From: Cymbidium sinense
Lineage: Eukaryota > Streptophyta > Magnoliopsida > Asparagales > Orchidaceae
Assembly: GCA_021442155.1 (NCBI GenBank)
Contig: CM038232.1
Location: 61,287,436 to 61,351,435, forward strand
Direction: 5' to 3'
Length of the DNA: 64,000 nt
Numbering within the stretch: the stretch's first letter is position 1; every line of letters starts with the position of its first letter. The notes beneath the pieces are model-generated. The model did no database searches, was not told the origin of the DNA, and was given only the letters and a program-made list of their open reading frames with translations. Below are positions 22,300 to 35,343 of this stretch, piece by piece. Position numbers and translations under genes: made by a program.

Positions 22300-24301
22300 C
22301 TTTGTTGGTCCTAAGTCCGGATGTGAAAAGTGGAGTGTTGTGATAGGAAATCGATAGCTAGTGTAAAACTTGATGAAATAATCATGACATGAATCTTTAA
22401 ATTATTTTGTTAATGCTAGGGGTCCCGTGGAAGTGACGTGCTATATGTCCTAAATACAGTGAAAAGTGTGCAAGGGCTGCTACATTAGCGCTCGAGTGCA
22501 ATGTTAAATAAGCAAGGGTTCCCACATTATAGACGTATGCGGGAAAAGAGGTTAGTCCATGAAACTAAAATTAGGTTAGGAACTTGGAATATAGGATCTC
22601 TTACAGGTAAGTTAATGGAATAAATAAATATTATGGTTCATAGGAAGATAAATATTTCATGTATTCAATAAATTAAATGGGTTGGGGAGAAGGCCCAGGA
22701 GATTGATAGTTCAGGTTTTAAACTTTGATATTCAGGTAGAAGTCAAATTAGAAATGACGTAGGTGTGATTATAGATAAAATTTTGAAGGATAATGTTATA
22801 AATATTAATATATTTGGACATAAAATCAATGCTTTAAAGATTATTGTTGATACTAAGATTATCAATGTTATAAGTGTTTAACCTCCTCAAGTAGGTTTGT
22901 ATGTAGGCTCAAAAGAAAAATTTTAGAATGCATTAGAGGGATTAATATAAAATATACCTTTGAAGAAAAAGTATTTATTGGAGGAGATTTAAATGGACAT
23001 GTTGGTAGAGTGGTAAAAAATTTTAAAAGTATTCATGGTGGCTATGGATTTGAGTGACTAATGAAGAAGGTAGGACTATAATAGATTGGATACCAAAGAA
23101 GGTGAAAGTGTATGTATAAGTTAGCCAACCAAAGAGATAGGAGAAGTAAAGTTCTAGTTCAAGTGAGGTGTATTAATGATGAAAATTATAAAGTGCTTTT
23201 CTTAAAAAGGATATTGAAAATAGCTGGATGAGGTACTTTGATAAACTTTTTAATGAAATATTTGAAAATATGATTGATGTTAAGAACCTTAATAACCTAA
23301 ATAAAAATAGAAAATTTTATTTTTATCATCGTATTAGTAAATTTGAAGTTAATGAAGCTTTAAAGAAAATGAAATGTGGAAAATAGTAGGACTTGTTGAT
23401 ATTCCAATAGAAGTGTGGAAATGTTTAAAAGAATAAGGAATTTCTTGGCTTACAAATATTTTTAATGTTATTTTAAAGACTAACAAGATGCGAGATGAGT
23501 GGAAAAAGAGTTTGTTGATCCTATATTTAAGAATAAAGGTGATGCACAATAGTGTGCAAATTATAAAGGAATTAAGTTAATGTGTCATACATTAAAATTA
23601 TGGGAGAGAGTAATTAAGCATAGGTTATAATGTGATACAAAAGTTTCTTACAATCAGCTTGGTTTCATGCCAGGTAGATCTACTATGGATGCTATACATT
23701 TGTTAAGAGGTTTGATGGAGAAGTATAGAGAAAGTAAGGAGTATCTACATATGATATTTGTTGATTTAGAGAAAGCTTATGATAAAGTTTCAATTGATGT
23801 TCTTTGAAGAGTTCTATAAAATAAATGAGTTAATATTAGTTATGTTTAATTCATTAAGGATATGTAAATAAAGCAGTTACTTGTGTCCAAATAGAAGGAG
23901 GATTGACAAAATATTTTCCTATTTCAGTTGGATTACATCAAGGATCAGCTTTAATCCCTTATCTTTTTTGCTTTAGTTATGGATGTTCTTACAAGGCATT
24001 TACAAGAAGATGTACCTTGGTGTATGCTTTATGTTGATGACATTCTTCTTGTTGATAAGACTAGAGAGGGAGTCCAAGAGAAACTTGAATTATGGAGGTC
24101 AACCCTAGAGTCTAAAGGTTTTTGTTTAAATAGATCTAAAATTGAGTATATGGAGTGTAATTTTAGTTGTAGAAGTTCTAGTGACAGTGTTGTGACATTG
24201 GGTGAACAAGTCATTAAAAAAGTGAGCAATTCAGATATCTAGGCTCTATTGTTCAAGATGATGTTGAAATAGATGTTATTTGTAGAATTCAAAATGGATG
24301 G
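22300..24301 (+). pseudogene. RTE-type LINE, 5' part: endonuclease and reverse transcriptase, broken
   Basis: This is a non-LTR retrotransposon whose endonuclease nicks target DNA and whose RT copies its RNA. The endonuclease starts GTWNIGSLTGKLME near 22580, then has KWVGEKAQEID near 22675 and the IGGDLNGHVGR active-site strand near 22980. RT follows: NYKGIKLM near 23560, NQLGFMPGRSTMDAIHLL near 23650, FVDLEKAYDKV near 23760, and YVDDILLVDKT near 24030 (usually ADD in this family). The stretch 23979-24242 is still open. It breaks at RIQNGW, where the solo LTR has inserted, and resumes at 31256 with LKWRNASG. Many stops and frameshifts occur, but the order is unmistakable. Confidence 0.92.
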
Positions 24302-25189
24302 TGGTTGACCTCACTTTTGGAGTGAGAATTCAATCTTCCCATCACAGATCTAGGAGTCTTCTAGACATTAAGAACTCCTTAGTCATAAGACACTTCTAGT
24401 GGCTAAGTGAACACTTAACCCAAGCCTAGAGACTTAGAAGGATTAGGCTATGCTTTAAGACCTAAGAAAACCTTCCTAGTCTATAACCTAACCAAACTCA
24501 TGCCCAACTCCTTAGCCAAAATCCAACCTCATATCAATATAACCAAAATCCTAATTAAATCCTAATTCAAGTCCATGTTTTAAAACTAAACCAATGATTC
24601 AATCCTATGGACTTAGCCAAAATTCCTTTAATCCAAACCTAACTCTATTGATTTTCTCATAGCAAATCAACCCTTCAATCATTATTCCAATCTCTACTAA
24701 AAATTACAATCAAACCAATCAAGACAAAATCAATTCAACCAACCAAACCCATTTGACCTAAAATACTAAAATGAGCCAAAATCCAATTAAACCCAAACCA
24801 ATTGCAATCAAAGATTTTAATAAATCCCATATCAAATACCAAACTCAACTCAATTAATTCAACTGACCTGTTAGGCTCATTTAACCCAAAGTGACCTAAA
24901 TGACCTATTTGAACCAAATCTCAATCCAACCCAAATCGGATTGAATCAAACCACTTAAAACCTCCTATCATGATTGTTGATCATCCTTGATTGATCAATT
25001 GCAATCAGTTAGGTCAAACCAAGTCAATTTAGTCATTTGACCAAATTAACCCACTTAACCTATATGAGTCAAATGAACCAAATCTCATCCTAATCCAAAT
25101 AAATTGAAAATAATGATTCATACCAACGTAAAATCAATCCTTAAACATGACTTGATTATCATTTGAGTCAAACCAAACCCAATTGGCCC

Positions 25190-25690
25190 TTTGATCCAAG
25201 TTGACCCAATTTGACCTAAAGGGCCAAATTTGGTCAAATCAAAATCTAATCCAAATTGATTTAAACCAATGACTCAAATCAATTTTAATTTGATTATTCA
25301 AAGCCTTGATTGAATCTAATTTGACCAATTGAACCCAATTGACCCATTTAGTCTAAATTGACCTAAAGGGTCAATTTGGAATAAATCATTCCTAAATCCA
25401 AATTGATTGAAATTAAATCCTACAATCATCTTAAAATGATCAATTGAACATAAACCAATGCCTAACCCAAGCTAATTTGGCCAATTTGGCCAAATTGATC
25501 AACTTGACCTATTTGACCCATATGAATCCAAATGGGTCAAAATCAAATCCAAACCAATTGAACCAAAATATTCCAAATACTCATTTGAACTTGACTCAAT
25601 CATTGGTTTGACCTAATTTGACCAATTGATCAACTTAACCTGTCCTAGCCCAATTTGACCTACATGGGTCAAATTGAGCCAAACCCATCC
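25190..25690 (+). promoter_or_regulatory. TTGACC-rich (W-box-like) segment of the solo LTR U3
   Basis: About ten TTGACC and several GGTCAA hexamers lie in 500 bp. TTGACC fits the W-box TTGAC[C/T] bound by plant WRKY factors. All LTR copies have this segment. Confidence 0.5.
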
Positions 25691-28600
25691 AAACAAAGCC
25701 CAAACCCATTGAAACTTGGCATAACCCATCCTTGAGTCAGGAAATCCAGCTAAATTTTGACCCATTACCCATTGGATAAATCCTCCATATAGGACAAAAT
25801 CCAAATTTGGTCAAACCTCCCCCTTTGCGTGCAAAAGCTTGGACCCCTTGGCCCATGGTAACTTGTCCCAAATGGTTGGGTCAGTCATATGTCAAGGGAG
25901 GTGAGTTAACCCACCTCCCCTCATTGGCTCACCAAGGGAGAAAGGAACATGCCATGGAAACCACTTCAGATCACTCACCCAACCAAATCAAGACACCTTA
26001 GCTTCCTCCTACAACCTGTGACTGCCTGTGGTGGTCGGACGCATGCAAATGATAGAGTGCATCCTGTCCATCAAATTTGAGTGAGGAGGGGGTATACTTT
26101 CCCTCATTCTATTCAAATCAACACATTGAGCCATCAGAGAGCAAGAGCACCTAGAGACAAACTCCCTTAAGTGTTTCTCGAGCTCTCAAGAACTCCCCAT
26201 CATTGGTGATGATGAAACTGAGCAAAATTGAGGCTTAGCTCCGTCCAACTCCACCAACCATAATCAATCTTCAATTAACTCTTCCCACACATTCACCAAG
26301 CTCAGGTGATGCGAAATGAACTTTCTCTCGGGCGATTCGAGCACCGGAAGCCCCTCCTAGACCAACTCCGTTGAGAATTCCAGCAACGGTTGGCCCACAG
26401 AGTTGTCGGTGAAGACTCAAGGTGCCATCTTCTCAGTAGGGATTCACCTCTTTAAGGTGAATCTACCTCATCTATTAGCCACCAATCCTTAGCTCCAGTG
26501 AGGTAAATTTTGGCAAACCGACATTTTCTAAAAATTTCTTTGGCCGTTGTGAAGAAAAGTTTGATGTCATATGATTTACACCATTATATCCTTCTAGATC
26601 TTCCTTATGAACATTTTGGATCGATCTTAAGCCTCCATGAGCTCTGACGAGCTTGGATTGAGTGGAGGAAGGTGGACGATGTCCATTTTTTTCTCGAGGG
26701 GACATCTTCGCCATTGGTTAGTGTGATCGAGCCTATGATTATTCAAAAATTAATTCTGATTTATCCCCTTAGGAACCATGAGATTAATCTCCACCATCCG
26801 ATCTTAGATTGGATGGTGGGGATGAAAGTGTGTCTGTTGTCGCCACATCAGTGCGGCGTCGGAAGATTTAAGTGGCCAATCTCGTGGTGCCAAGTGGATA
26901 GTGCTGCCATGTCAGCGGTTCACTTGGCTCCAATGGGATTAGGGGTTAATTAGGCTTAATAATTCATTTTAATCACTAAAATTTCATAATTTTATAATTA
27001 ATTATAGAAAAATCTAAAAATACTAATAAATACTCATTGGAAAGGTAAAATAGAGGAAATTTTATTAAAAAAATTTTCATTTTATTTTAAATAGTGATTA
27101 AGGCTTAATTAAGGTTTGAATGTTTTCTTAATTAACTTAATTAAGCTTTACTTACTTGGGCACTTTATTCTGAACTTGGTGTGTTAATTTAATGGTATGA
27201 CCTCTACCTCCCATGATTTTCTTAGAATTTATTGCCCGGGTAATTAGGTGAATTAATAGTTCAAACTTTAATTAGCCATTTAATCAATTTAATAATTAAT
27301 TAGATTCTAAATATCAAAATATAATTAATTTAGCTCCATTAATCACTGATTAATAGTGAGGTGATGACAGAGAGTGATTAGACATCTTTCCTAATTATTG
27401 TTTCAAATTCATTTCATTAAAGAGAGTTAATTAATGTGAATTAACTAAGTGCTTAATTAATCAATTAAATGATGGAATCAAATTGAAATGTTAATCACTC
27501 CAGATAATTAACAATCAAACTAAGGGTTCCTCTTTATGTGTTTAATAACATAAAGACCCTTAAGAAAATTATGATTAACCCATAGGTGTGGGAAAATCAT
27601 AAAAGTACTTAATTAGATTCTTTAGCTTAATTAATCTTTGATCATGAGCCAATTACATTAGGTTCTTTAGGAACATTGCAATTTTATTCTTACTCATGTT
27701 CATATCATTGTGGCTCATGACTAAATGATTAATCAAATTAAAGAAGCATAAGAAAGGGTAATTAAATGATTTAATAAATGATCCAACTCAATTAATTCAT
27801 AAAATTTATCTAATTACTTTTCCTTAAACTAACTAAGATCACCAATATGGGAATGGGATTAAAATGATAAATGGCCTCTCTCCTTTTAAGTCTAATCCAA
27901 ATTCAAAAATCAAATTGATTAGAAGCTTTGGCTTTCTTTAAATAATCTTATTTGATGTGATTGTCCTTAGGAGTTAATGTAGTTGAATGAATCATATATT
28001 TATTTTGGCTATTCCTTTCCAATCACTTCAAATGTTGTATGCCATGTGATCTCATGCATTCATCTTTTTAAATTCAAATAAATTAAATGGAATTTATTTA
28101 TGCAAGCTTGCATATGTTGGCTTAATTTAATTATATGTGTGACTATTATCACTAATAAATTCAAATATTTTTTTCCAAAATTTATAAATTGATAACAATG
28201 TTTGTAATGATGATAGTTATGAATATATATAGAATTTGCATGTGCTTATATCTTAGTGATGTGAATGTGAAGCTCTCTTTCTTAAGTTCCTATATAGATT
28301 TACATAGGTTTGAATGCTAATAAGTATATAGTCTGGACATCTCGAGAATGCAAAGCTTCAAGTAGCTCCGAGGAGGTCATTTGATTATTCCTTGGTTAAC
28401 AAAGTCACATACTTATTTAATTTCATTCCTATGTATATTTATATTAAAAATTGGATAGAACTTTAATTCATATGCATAAATAATTCAACTAACAAAATAC
28501 AATCTTTGCATGATTTTGATTCCTCCAATTGTATATACATTTATATGTATTTAAGATAGCAAGTATATAGTCTGTACACCCCAAGAATATGATGTTTTAA

Positions 28601-29745
28601 GTAGCCCCAAGGAGGTCATTTGATTATCTCACTTCCCTGGTTATCTCACTTCTCTGGTTAATAATGACACGTACTTTTCACATCTTGTATACATATGTGT
28701 GTATATTTGACTAATGAGTCAAAATCCCCTCTTCCATTAAGTATGTATGCATTCATGATCATTTAAGTGTGCAAAATATATTGTATGTATAGGTATGCTA
28801 AGTGTTAAATCATATGCATGTTATGGGTGATGGAAAGGGATGACTTAACATATTCCATGTGAATGTAATTAATTACAGTAATCTCAAGATGTCATTCATA
28901 TTGAATAGGGCTCTTTAAGGTTAACCTAAACTTAAGATTAATAAAAATATTTAATAAGACATTCATTAAAGAGAACTAAACCAAATTAATATACTTTAGA
29001 AAGTGGCTTATGGTAGGGTTGAAAGAGGGTAAGCCTCTTTGTTCTCTTTACAACACTCGGATGCTAAGTGTAAACCAAATGAAATAAAATAAAATATAAA
29101 TTAAAATTCATAAATCAACTAAACCACTTGAAATGAAACCAACCTTTATGGTTAAATTCAATTTTTCTAAACTTATAGAATTATAACCCTAATGCTTAGT
29201 TAAGACATACCACACAAAGCCTTAGCACATACATTAGAATAAAGCCACCACTTCTAGTCCTAAGTTAGTACAATGTATGTGTGTTATTATATTTTATTTT
29301 GTGGTGAAATATTTTAGACTAGATATTAGGGTGTATGTTTTGTAGACTGAATGTTAGGTCGTTCTTAGCCTAAGGTTATTTTCTGCAGGGGATTGTGCTC
29401 AAGGGGTTGCTTAAAAATAAATATAAATGCTTTGCCTGCAGGTTGCTTAAACCCTAAGCATAATCTGCTTTAGGATATGTGGGCTTGGTTACCCATGTAT
29501 AGAGTGCTAAGTCTAAATTATGAAATATAATTTCTTGGAATTATATGTATATTTAGCTAATCTCTATTTTACAGGTGTAGTTAGATTTAATTTTCCTATA
29601 AATATAATTTTATAATAGGAATTAAGATTACTACTATGAGGATTATGATGGGAATGCTTAGTCCCCGGATGCCTATGTGAATGAAGAATGAAGACCCCAT
29701 AGCATGTATTCATTTATAATTGTAATATTATTTTATAATTCTACG

Positions 29746-29756
29746 TTATATAAGGG
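29746..29756 (+). promoter_or_regulatory. TATA-like box of the solo LTR
   Basis: TTATATAAGGG, followed by TAGATCTCG, aligned with TTGTATAAGGG in other LTRs. The G-to-A change makes it a stronger TATA match. Confidence 0.6.
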
Positions 29757-30517
29757 TAGATCTCGGCTACCAATTTTCTCTCTTTTCTGTGGTGTACGGT
29801 GGTACCTGGCCACATCAGCCTCTTATTCTTTTGCCGCGGTCTATAAAATATTTAATCGTTGTTATGTTTAGATTGCACAATAGAACTGCGTCTTCTTCAT
29901 AATTTCTTATGATTGATGTTTGAATATGGACTGGATGTGGTAGGCTCTTAGGATAAAAATTAATTTTTCTACCACAACTAACAACTAATAATTAAAATTT
30001 AAAATTACTCACAACTTCTTCATAAAGCCTAGGATGTAAACAAGATAATTAAAAGATTTAGCAACTCTTTAGTTGTATGTTGTATGTCTAATATCATGCA
30101 TGACATCTTCTATCAGTCTTGCAAAATGACGGCTTCTATTCTTGCACTTTAGGGATCGCTTGACCAATGAGAGCAACCCCTTATGGTGGTGATCCACCTT
30201 CTTTCTCTCTTGATTTAAGAAAAAAACAAATTTCATCATACATTTAAGCATATAAAATTCTAAAGCCCCTGTCCAAATAAATGTGTCAAAAATGAAATAA
30301 AAATTATAAAATATTGCATTTTTAGACTAAGTCATATACTCATACCACTCATACTCTAGTCTCTTAGGGAGTGGGTTTAGGACTTTAGCCTCTTTCAAAT
30401 TAAATAACAAGCCTAACTATCTTGCAATTTTATAAGACCAGACTACATGATTTTAAAGCTTAGGAGGTGTTAGCTAGCGATCACTCTAGGAAGTTGTAAG
30501 TCCAGAAGAGTCGGACG

Positions 30518-30544
30518 GGTCTATCTTCTCTTGTGGAATAGACC
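30518..30544 (+). other. Conserved covarying hairpin in the solo LTR
   Basis: GGTCTAT.TTC pairs with GAA.TAGACC. Compared with 63258-63285, a T-A pair in each arm has become C-G and a C-G has become T-A with both partners changed. Confidence 0.7.
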
Positions 30545-31255
30545 TTTATGTCCCCTTTTCGCTTAGATTTAGGTCGTGCTTTAGCTTGTGCCAAGGCTCC
30601 CTAGATTTAGGATCCAATGTTGCTTATTTCCTTTGGGCTACGAGTATAAATTCTCACCTCTTAGAAATTTCCATAATCTTGTGTTGATGGATTATAAGCC
30701 CAATCGATCTAATAAAATTTCAACTCAAGCAAATAAATCATCTCACTTTCAAAAATATGAAGCCTCACCATATGATAGATTGGAATGTTCACTAGGCTTC
30801 CTAGTATCATGGGCATTTCCTACTTACCCTCCTTTCAAAAAAATTCTCCAATTAAACAATCCCATTTGATTTTCCAAAATAACCAATTCAATGATAATCT
30901 AGCCTTGAAATCTTGTGGAGACAATAATTGCCTATTTTAATCAAGAGTATTCTTAGAAAATCTCATTTCCTATGATGTAATTAACTATGGAGGCTTCCCT
31001 CCATAGGGAACTTAAGAACCCGACTGAAAATGAACCATACTTTGCTTTTTCATGTAAAGAAGGGGAAAGATCTCTGGTATATTCGAAGACCCATCATGCT
31101 TTAGAAATCATTATTAGGTGATCAGGTCCATTGTAGGGTGATATTTCTATCTTTCGAGATGGTACATCATACCTTAATGTCGTACCCAATCACTTAAATA
31201 AGTACCCCCAATGATCTGCGTGGTGTCCACCCACATTCCAAAAATAAACACCACA

Positions 31256-31770
31256 ATGGTTGAAGTGGAGGAATGCATCTGGCCTATTGTGTGATTGAAA
31301 AGTACTACTCAAACGTAAGGGAAAATTTTTTTGGTAAGACCTATAATGATTTATGGTGAATGTTGACTAATAAAGAGCATAAGATTAAGTGTTGCAGATG
31401 AGGGATGCTCAGGTGGATGAGTGGCTTTACTCTTAGAGATAAAATACGAAATGAGTATGTTTGGGAAAAAGTTGGAGTAGCTCTAGTGGCAGGTAAAATT
31501 AAAGAGAGTGGCCTTAGATGGTTTGGCCACATAAAGCGTCAACTGTTCGATGACCCGGTTAGGAGAGTATATGCATTAAATTTTCCTTATGTTAAGAAAT
31601 GTAGAGGTAGACCTAAAAAGACTTGGTTAAGATGTATAAAATTGACCTTAGTATACTTGAATTAAATGAGAATTTGATACATAATAAGACACGATGGAGA
31701 AGAAGGATTCATGTAGCCAACCCCACATAGTGGGATAAAGGCTTGTTGTTGTTGTTGTTGTATATTTCAA
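31256..31770 (+). pseudogene. RTE-type LINE, 3' part: RT C-terminus and TTG tail
   Basis: It continues the reading frame broken at 24301: LKWRNASGLLCD near 31262, IMIYGECWLIKEHK near 31345, MLRWMSGFTLRDKIRNEYVWE at 31405, RWFGHIKRQ near 31520 and CRGRPKKTW near 31600. These are the C-terminal boxes of plant RTE reverse transcriptases. The 3' end reads 'gccaaccccacatagtgggataaaggcttg' in pieces and closes with a TTG repeat at 31742-31760, the usual RTE tail. The 31405-31665 part is still open. Confidence 0.92.
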
Positions 31771-33290
31771 TAATTGTAGCCAAAAATCTAAAATATTTTA
31801 TCTAATGCATTGTGTTAATTCTTTTGATTATATATTATTCTTTCACTATATCAGTGCATCAGAGATGTCAAAATTGGGCTTCTTAGATTTATCTCATCTA
31901 AATGCTTAATTTGATTATAAATATATAAATTTTAAAGGTTGTTTGATCTTTTAATTTATATCATAAAAATTTTAACTATACTTCAAGTTTAATTTTACTC
32001 AATTAGACTTGATCATAACACTATTGACTAGATAGACTTATCCCCTCAAAATTTTTATTTTGATTTATAAGCTTTTTTTATATTGAAGTATAAATGATCT
32101 AAAATATAACTGCAAAAGTTTTTAACTCAAATATTTTATCAAGAATAGTGTTGGATGAGATTAATTATTTACTGACATATCATTTGGCACTATTTTTGGT
32201 TGTCATATTCATTAATTCTATTCTAAAAAAAGTATTAATTAATAAAGTATAAAGTATGTAGGTATAGCCACATATTGCATCACCATAACTCTATTAATAC
32301 TTATTTTTTTGTATTAGATCTCATTATCATAACTCTTCTAAAGTAATCTATTAATTAAACAACATCATGATAAATCTTTATAATATACATTAAGTGTAAC
32401 TCTTTTTTTAGAATATTTTTACTTCATGTCCCTAATATTTGTAATTCTTAATAATGGAGATTCAACATAACTTCTATTTTTAAGCTATTTTATTTTATTT
32501 CTCTAGAATTTATATCTCTTTGAATAAGAATTGAATGTAACTATCATCTTTAGATATTATTACTTTATTTCTCTAATATTTGAAATTTGTTTTCATTCTT
32601 TCAACTAAAAATACCCTATAGATGGGAGAAAAACTCATACTAAGACTTGTAATCTCTATGGTGGAGCTTTAATTTTCTTTTAAAAGAGGATGACTATATG
32701 TATTTGAACATCATGAACTTATATGTCCAAGTATTACAAATATTATGGAAAAGCTCACTTTCCCCCTAAAAAGACATTAAATAACTTAATTTGGATAGAG
32801 TGGATTTACTATCAGATAGTTTTTTACTCCATTTTAAAGCTCTAATTTTTTTCCCTAATGAAAACTTAATTATTTTCAAACTCTAATGCAACATATGCGA
32901 TAATGATTGATGGCTTTAGATAAAGATGTACCTTATTAGATTTTATCCTTCTATGATTTTGAGAAAAAACTTATGCTTTACAAGGCTTATTCCATTTGAG
33001 ATTTTTTAGATGAGGAAGAATTTGCATCTTCTCAAGTTAATATTATGAATTTTTATATGGAATTTAAATCTTCTAAAACTTAAGCCTTCTAAATAAGAAA
33101 AATTTGCACCTTTTAAGGCTTATAACTTTTGACATTTTTAGATGAGAAAGAATATATACTTTATATGTTTTTTAATAGGAAAAGATCTCATTAATCAAAT
33201 TCTCTCTTGAAGTCTTTCTAACGAGGATTTTGTCAAATACTAGTACTCTATTCAAGCTATTTCATAAGCATGCCTTCCAAAAGTTTATAA
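31771..33290. other. Anonymous AT-rich DNA, no gene seen
   Basis: No coding or RNA-gene signal. Loose repeats of about 70-90 bp are visible at 32390-32590 ('atttctctaatattt') and at 32935-33160 ('aggcttat', 'tagatgag.aagaat'), possibly old internal sequence of the Copia element to the right. Confidence 0.4.
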
Positions 33291-34355
33291 TGCAAGACAA
33301 GAGTGACTTATTATGATATGAAGTTGATTACATCGATAATTTTTAAATTCTTACAAAAGAGTAATGATATTTGTACACTACTATTGAGTACAATCATAAT
33401 AGCAAGATTATAATGAAGTTGAAAGGATTTAAGCTAATTTTATATTAAGTACACTATTATCTAATTCATATAAATGTAAAGAATGAGATAAAAAGCTATG
33501 AATGATCTAACAGATGATAGATTTAAAATAACCAATATTGATGTGGGGATAAGTTGATATCGACCTCTACAAATGATCAGTCATTATGGAGATATCATTT
33601 CTTTCTTAGAATTCCTCCTCTAAGGGTTGTGAGCTCACACACTCAAATATTACATCACTCGAAAGGGAAAGCACACAAAGAGAGCTAAAGAAACTTAAGA
33701 AAATAATTTTATTCCAAAGTCTAGTGCTTAACATTACAATAGTCTCTTTATTTATAGAAATTAAAGGAAAAGTTCAAAATACTCAAACATTACTTAAAAT
33801 TTAAACCTATCATCATCATAACTAAACTTATTGTTACTATTAAACTTATCGCCTTATCATGCATATCATCATTACCATACCTATCTAATGAAATCTATAC
33901 ATGGTCCATGATAAAGAAAATGAACTAATAATACATATAAGCCCAAAGTATAATAATATGATAAAAATTTATATAAGAGCCCAATAATACATATCCCACA
34001 TTAAAACATGAAAGCCTAATATTTTGAATATATAAGTTTAAATTTTATGAAGATGACATAAACAATGATGACGATGATGCCCTACATTAACTTAAAGTGT
34101 ATGTTATATCGACTACTTGATCTCATAAAATCTTTTTTAGATGAAATGATAAAATTTTAGTTATTTATAAAATAAAGACTTACTTAAAAATGATAAATCT
34201 CTAATTACATTTGATTGATGGATATTATGTTTGATTCTCTTAAAAATTCTAATGAGATAAGGAGTTGTGAGATGTGGAGCTTAATTTTGTTGAATTGCTT
34301 TAATAATGGAATCTTCTTATTAGTTCTATTAAATATACATGATAGCCTAAACTAG
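33291..34355 (-). repeat. Second, diverged Copia-type LTR
   Basis: It aligns with 21441-22295 over most of its length ('tgcaagacaa' start, 'ttgaaaggattta', 'gataagttgatatcgacct'). TATA (CTATAAATA, 33749-33757) and AATAAA (33708-33713) sit at the same places on the minus strand. The primer site expected beyond 33291 is not recognisable. The right edge is uncertain. Confidence 0.65.
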
Positions 34356-34399
34356 AATGTTGGAGAATTTCATCAATTAAAGGTTGGGTTCTATAGTAC

Positions 34400-35343
34400 A
34401 CCTTAATAAAAAGAGATAGAATTGATCAGATTCACTGCATATATACATATTTGATCTTAAATCTATACAAAAATAAATATTTGAACCTAAGGTATGAGGA
34501 ATAAGCAGACTGCATTTGATCATTGCCTCTACATGATCCCAACTTTGGTCCTCGTGAACTCATGCTCATAACATAGCGGCATCTTATCTCTTTGAAGTTG
34601 AAAAGACCACTAGAGAGACACACTAGGTAGGTAGTGAATCAGCTCGACCTAAAGTAACTCGGTGAGGAACTAGGGTCTTATCTCAACTCAAGGTAGCCTA
34701 AAGCAATTGGATTTATATTTGATTTTATTTGTGTTTGTGTGTACTTTTTGTTTGTGATGTGCTAATGAGAAATAAGATGCCGCTCAAGTTCTCTTATATC
34801 TACCCTAAACACATCGATAATTTTTTTGGTAATTAGAAATATTTTGAACTTGGAGAAAAGTTTGATAAAAAATGGAATTTTATTGATGGAAAACTATTTT
34901 GGATATTATTTATGCATAATATTTCTTTTGGTAAAGCCTGTTGATTAGAAGCATCAGGTGTTCACCTTTATGATTGATGAGTTGGTAGGATCTATCTTGG
35001 TAAACCTTTTCCAATGGTGAAAGGACCTTCTCAAGTAGGTTCAAACTTGTCTCCCTTCTTACAAAGGGTAACAATTGGTCTCCTTAGAACTATTAAGGAC
35101 CGTGATAGACACCATGCAGGAGAGTGGTCTCTTTCACTTGGGCTTGAGATTTCTCTTGAGGTAGTTTGCATTTGTTTAGATCATCAATGAAGGGTTGCCT
35201 CTAATCCAATTTTTGATCCTTCTTGGCAACAACAACCTCCCCTTCAATAGAGTATTTATGGATGAGTTCAACATCAATAAGTGGAAAAGACTTGTCTATT
35301 GTGGACCTCTATTGATATGGACTCATCTTTTGAACATGCCAAT
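34400..35343 (-). pseudogene. Fragment of a second Tat element: 3' UTR, integrase end and RNase H-like piece
   Basis: 34400-34860 matches the 3' untranslated words of the giant element. 34860-35094 matches its integrase C-terminus (5190-5430). A deletion joint follows near 35095, after which 35150-35343 matches 6405-6600, the end of the second RNase H-like domain. About 0.9 kb of integrase is missing at the joint. A plus-strand LTR interrupts it at 35344 after 'gccaat'. It is more decayed than the copy at 5268-9740. Confidence 0.8.

Larger units (their letters stand above)
24302..31255 (+). mobile_element. Solo LTR of the giant family inserted in the LINE
   Basis: It opens TGGTTGACCTC and ends AACACCACA, with ATGG on both sides (24298-24301 and 31256-31259), or five bases GATGG/AATGG allowing one change. 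Removing it rejoins the LINE reading RIQNGW-LKWRNASG without loss. No internal sequence is present, so LTR-LTR recombination has removed it. This copy fixes both LTR termini for the family. It carries the TTGACC-rich U3, the GC-richer block (25800-26950), the duplicated conserved block (28320 and 28560), the TATA box and the hairpin. Confidence 0.93.

Noticed and set aside
24029..24229. Minus-strand 66-codon frame
   Set aside because: It is the shadow of the LINE reverse transcriptase on the plus strand.
31742..31760. TTG repeat as an independent microsatellite
   Set aside because: It is the normal 3' tail of the RTE LINE.
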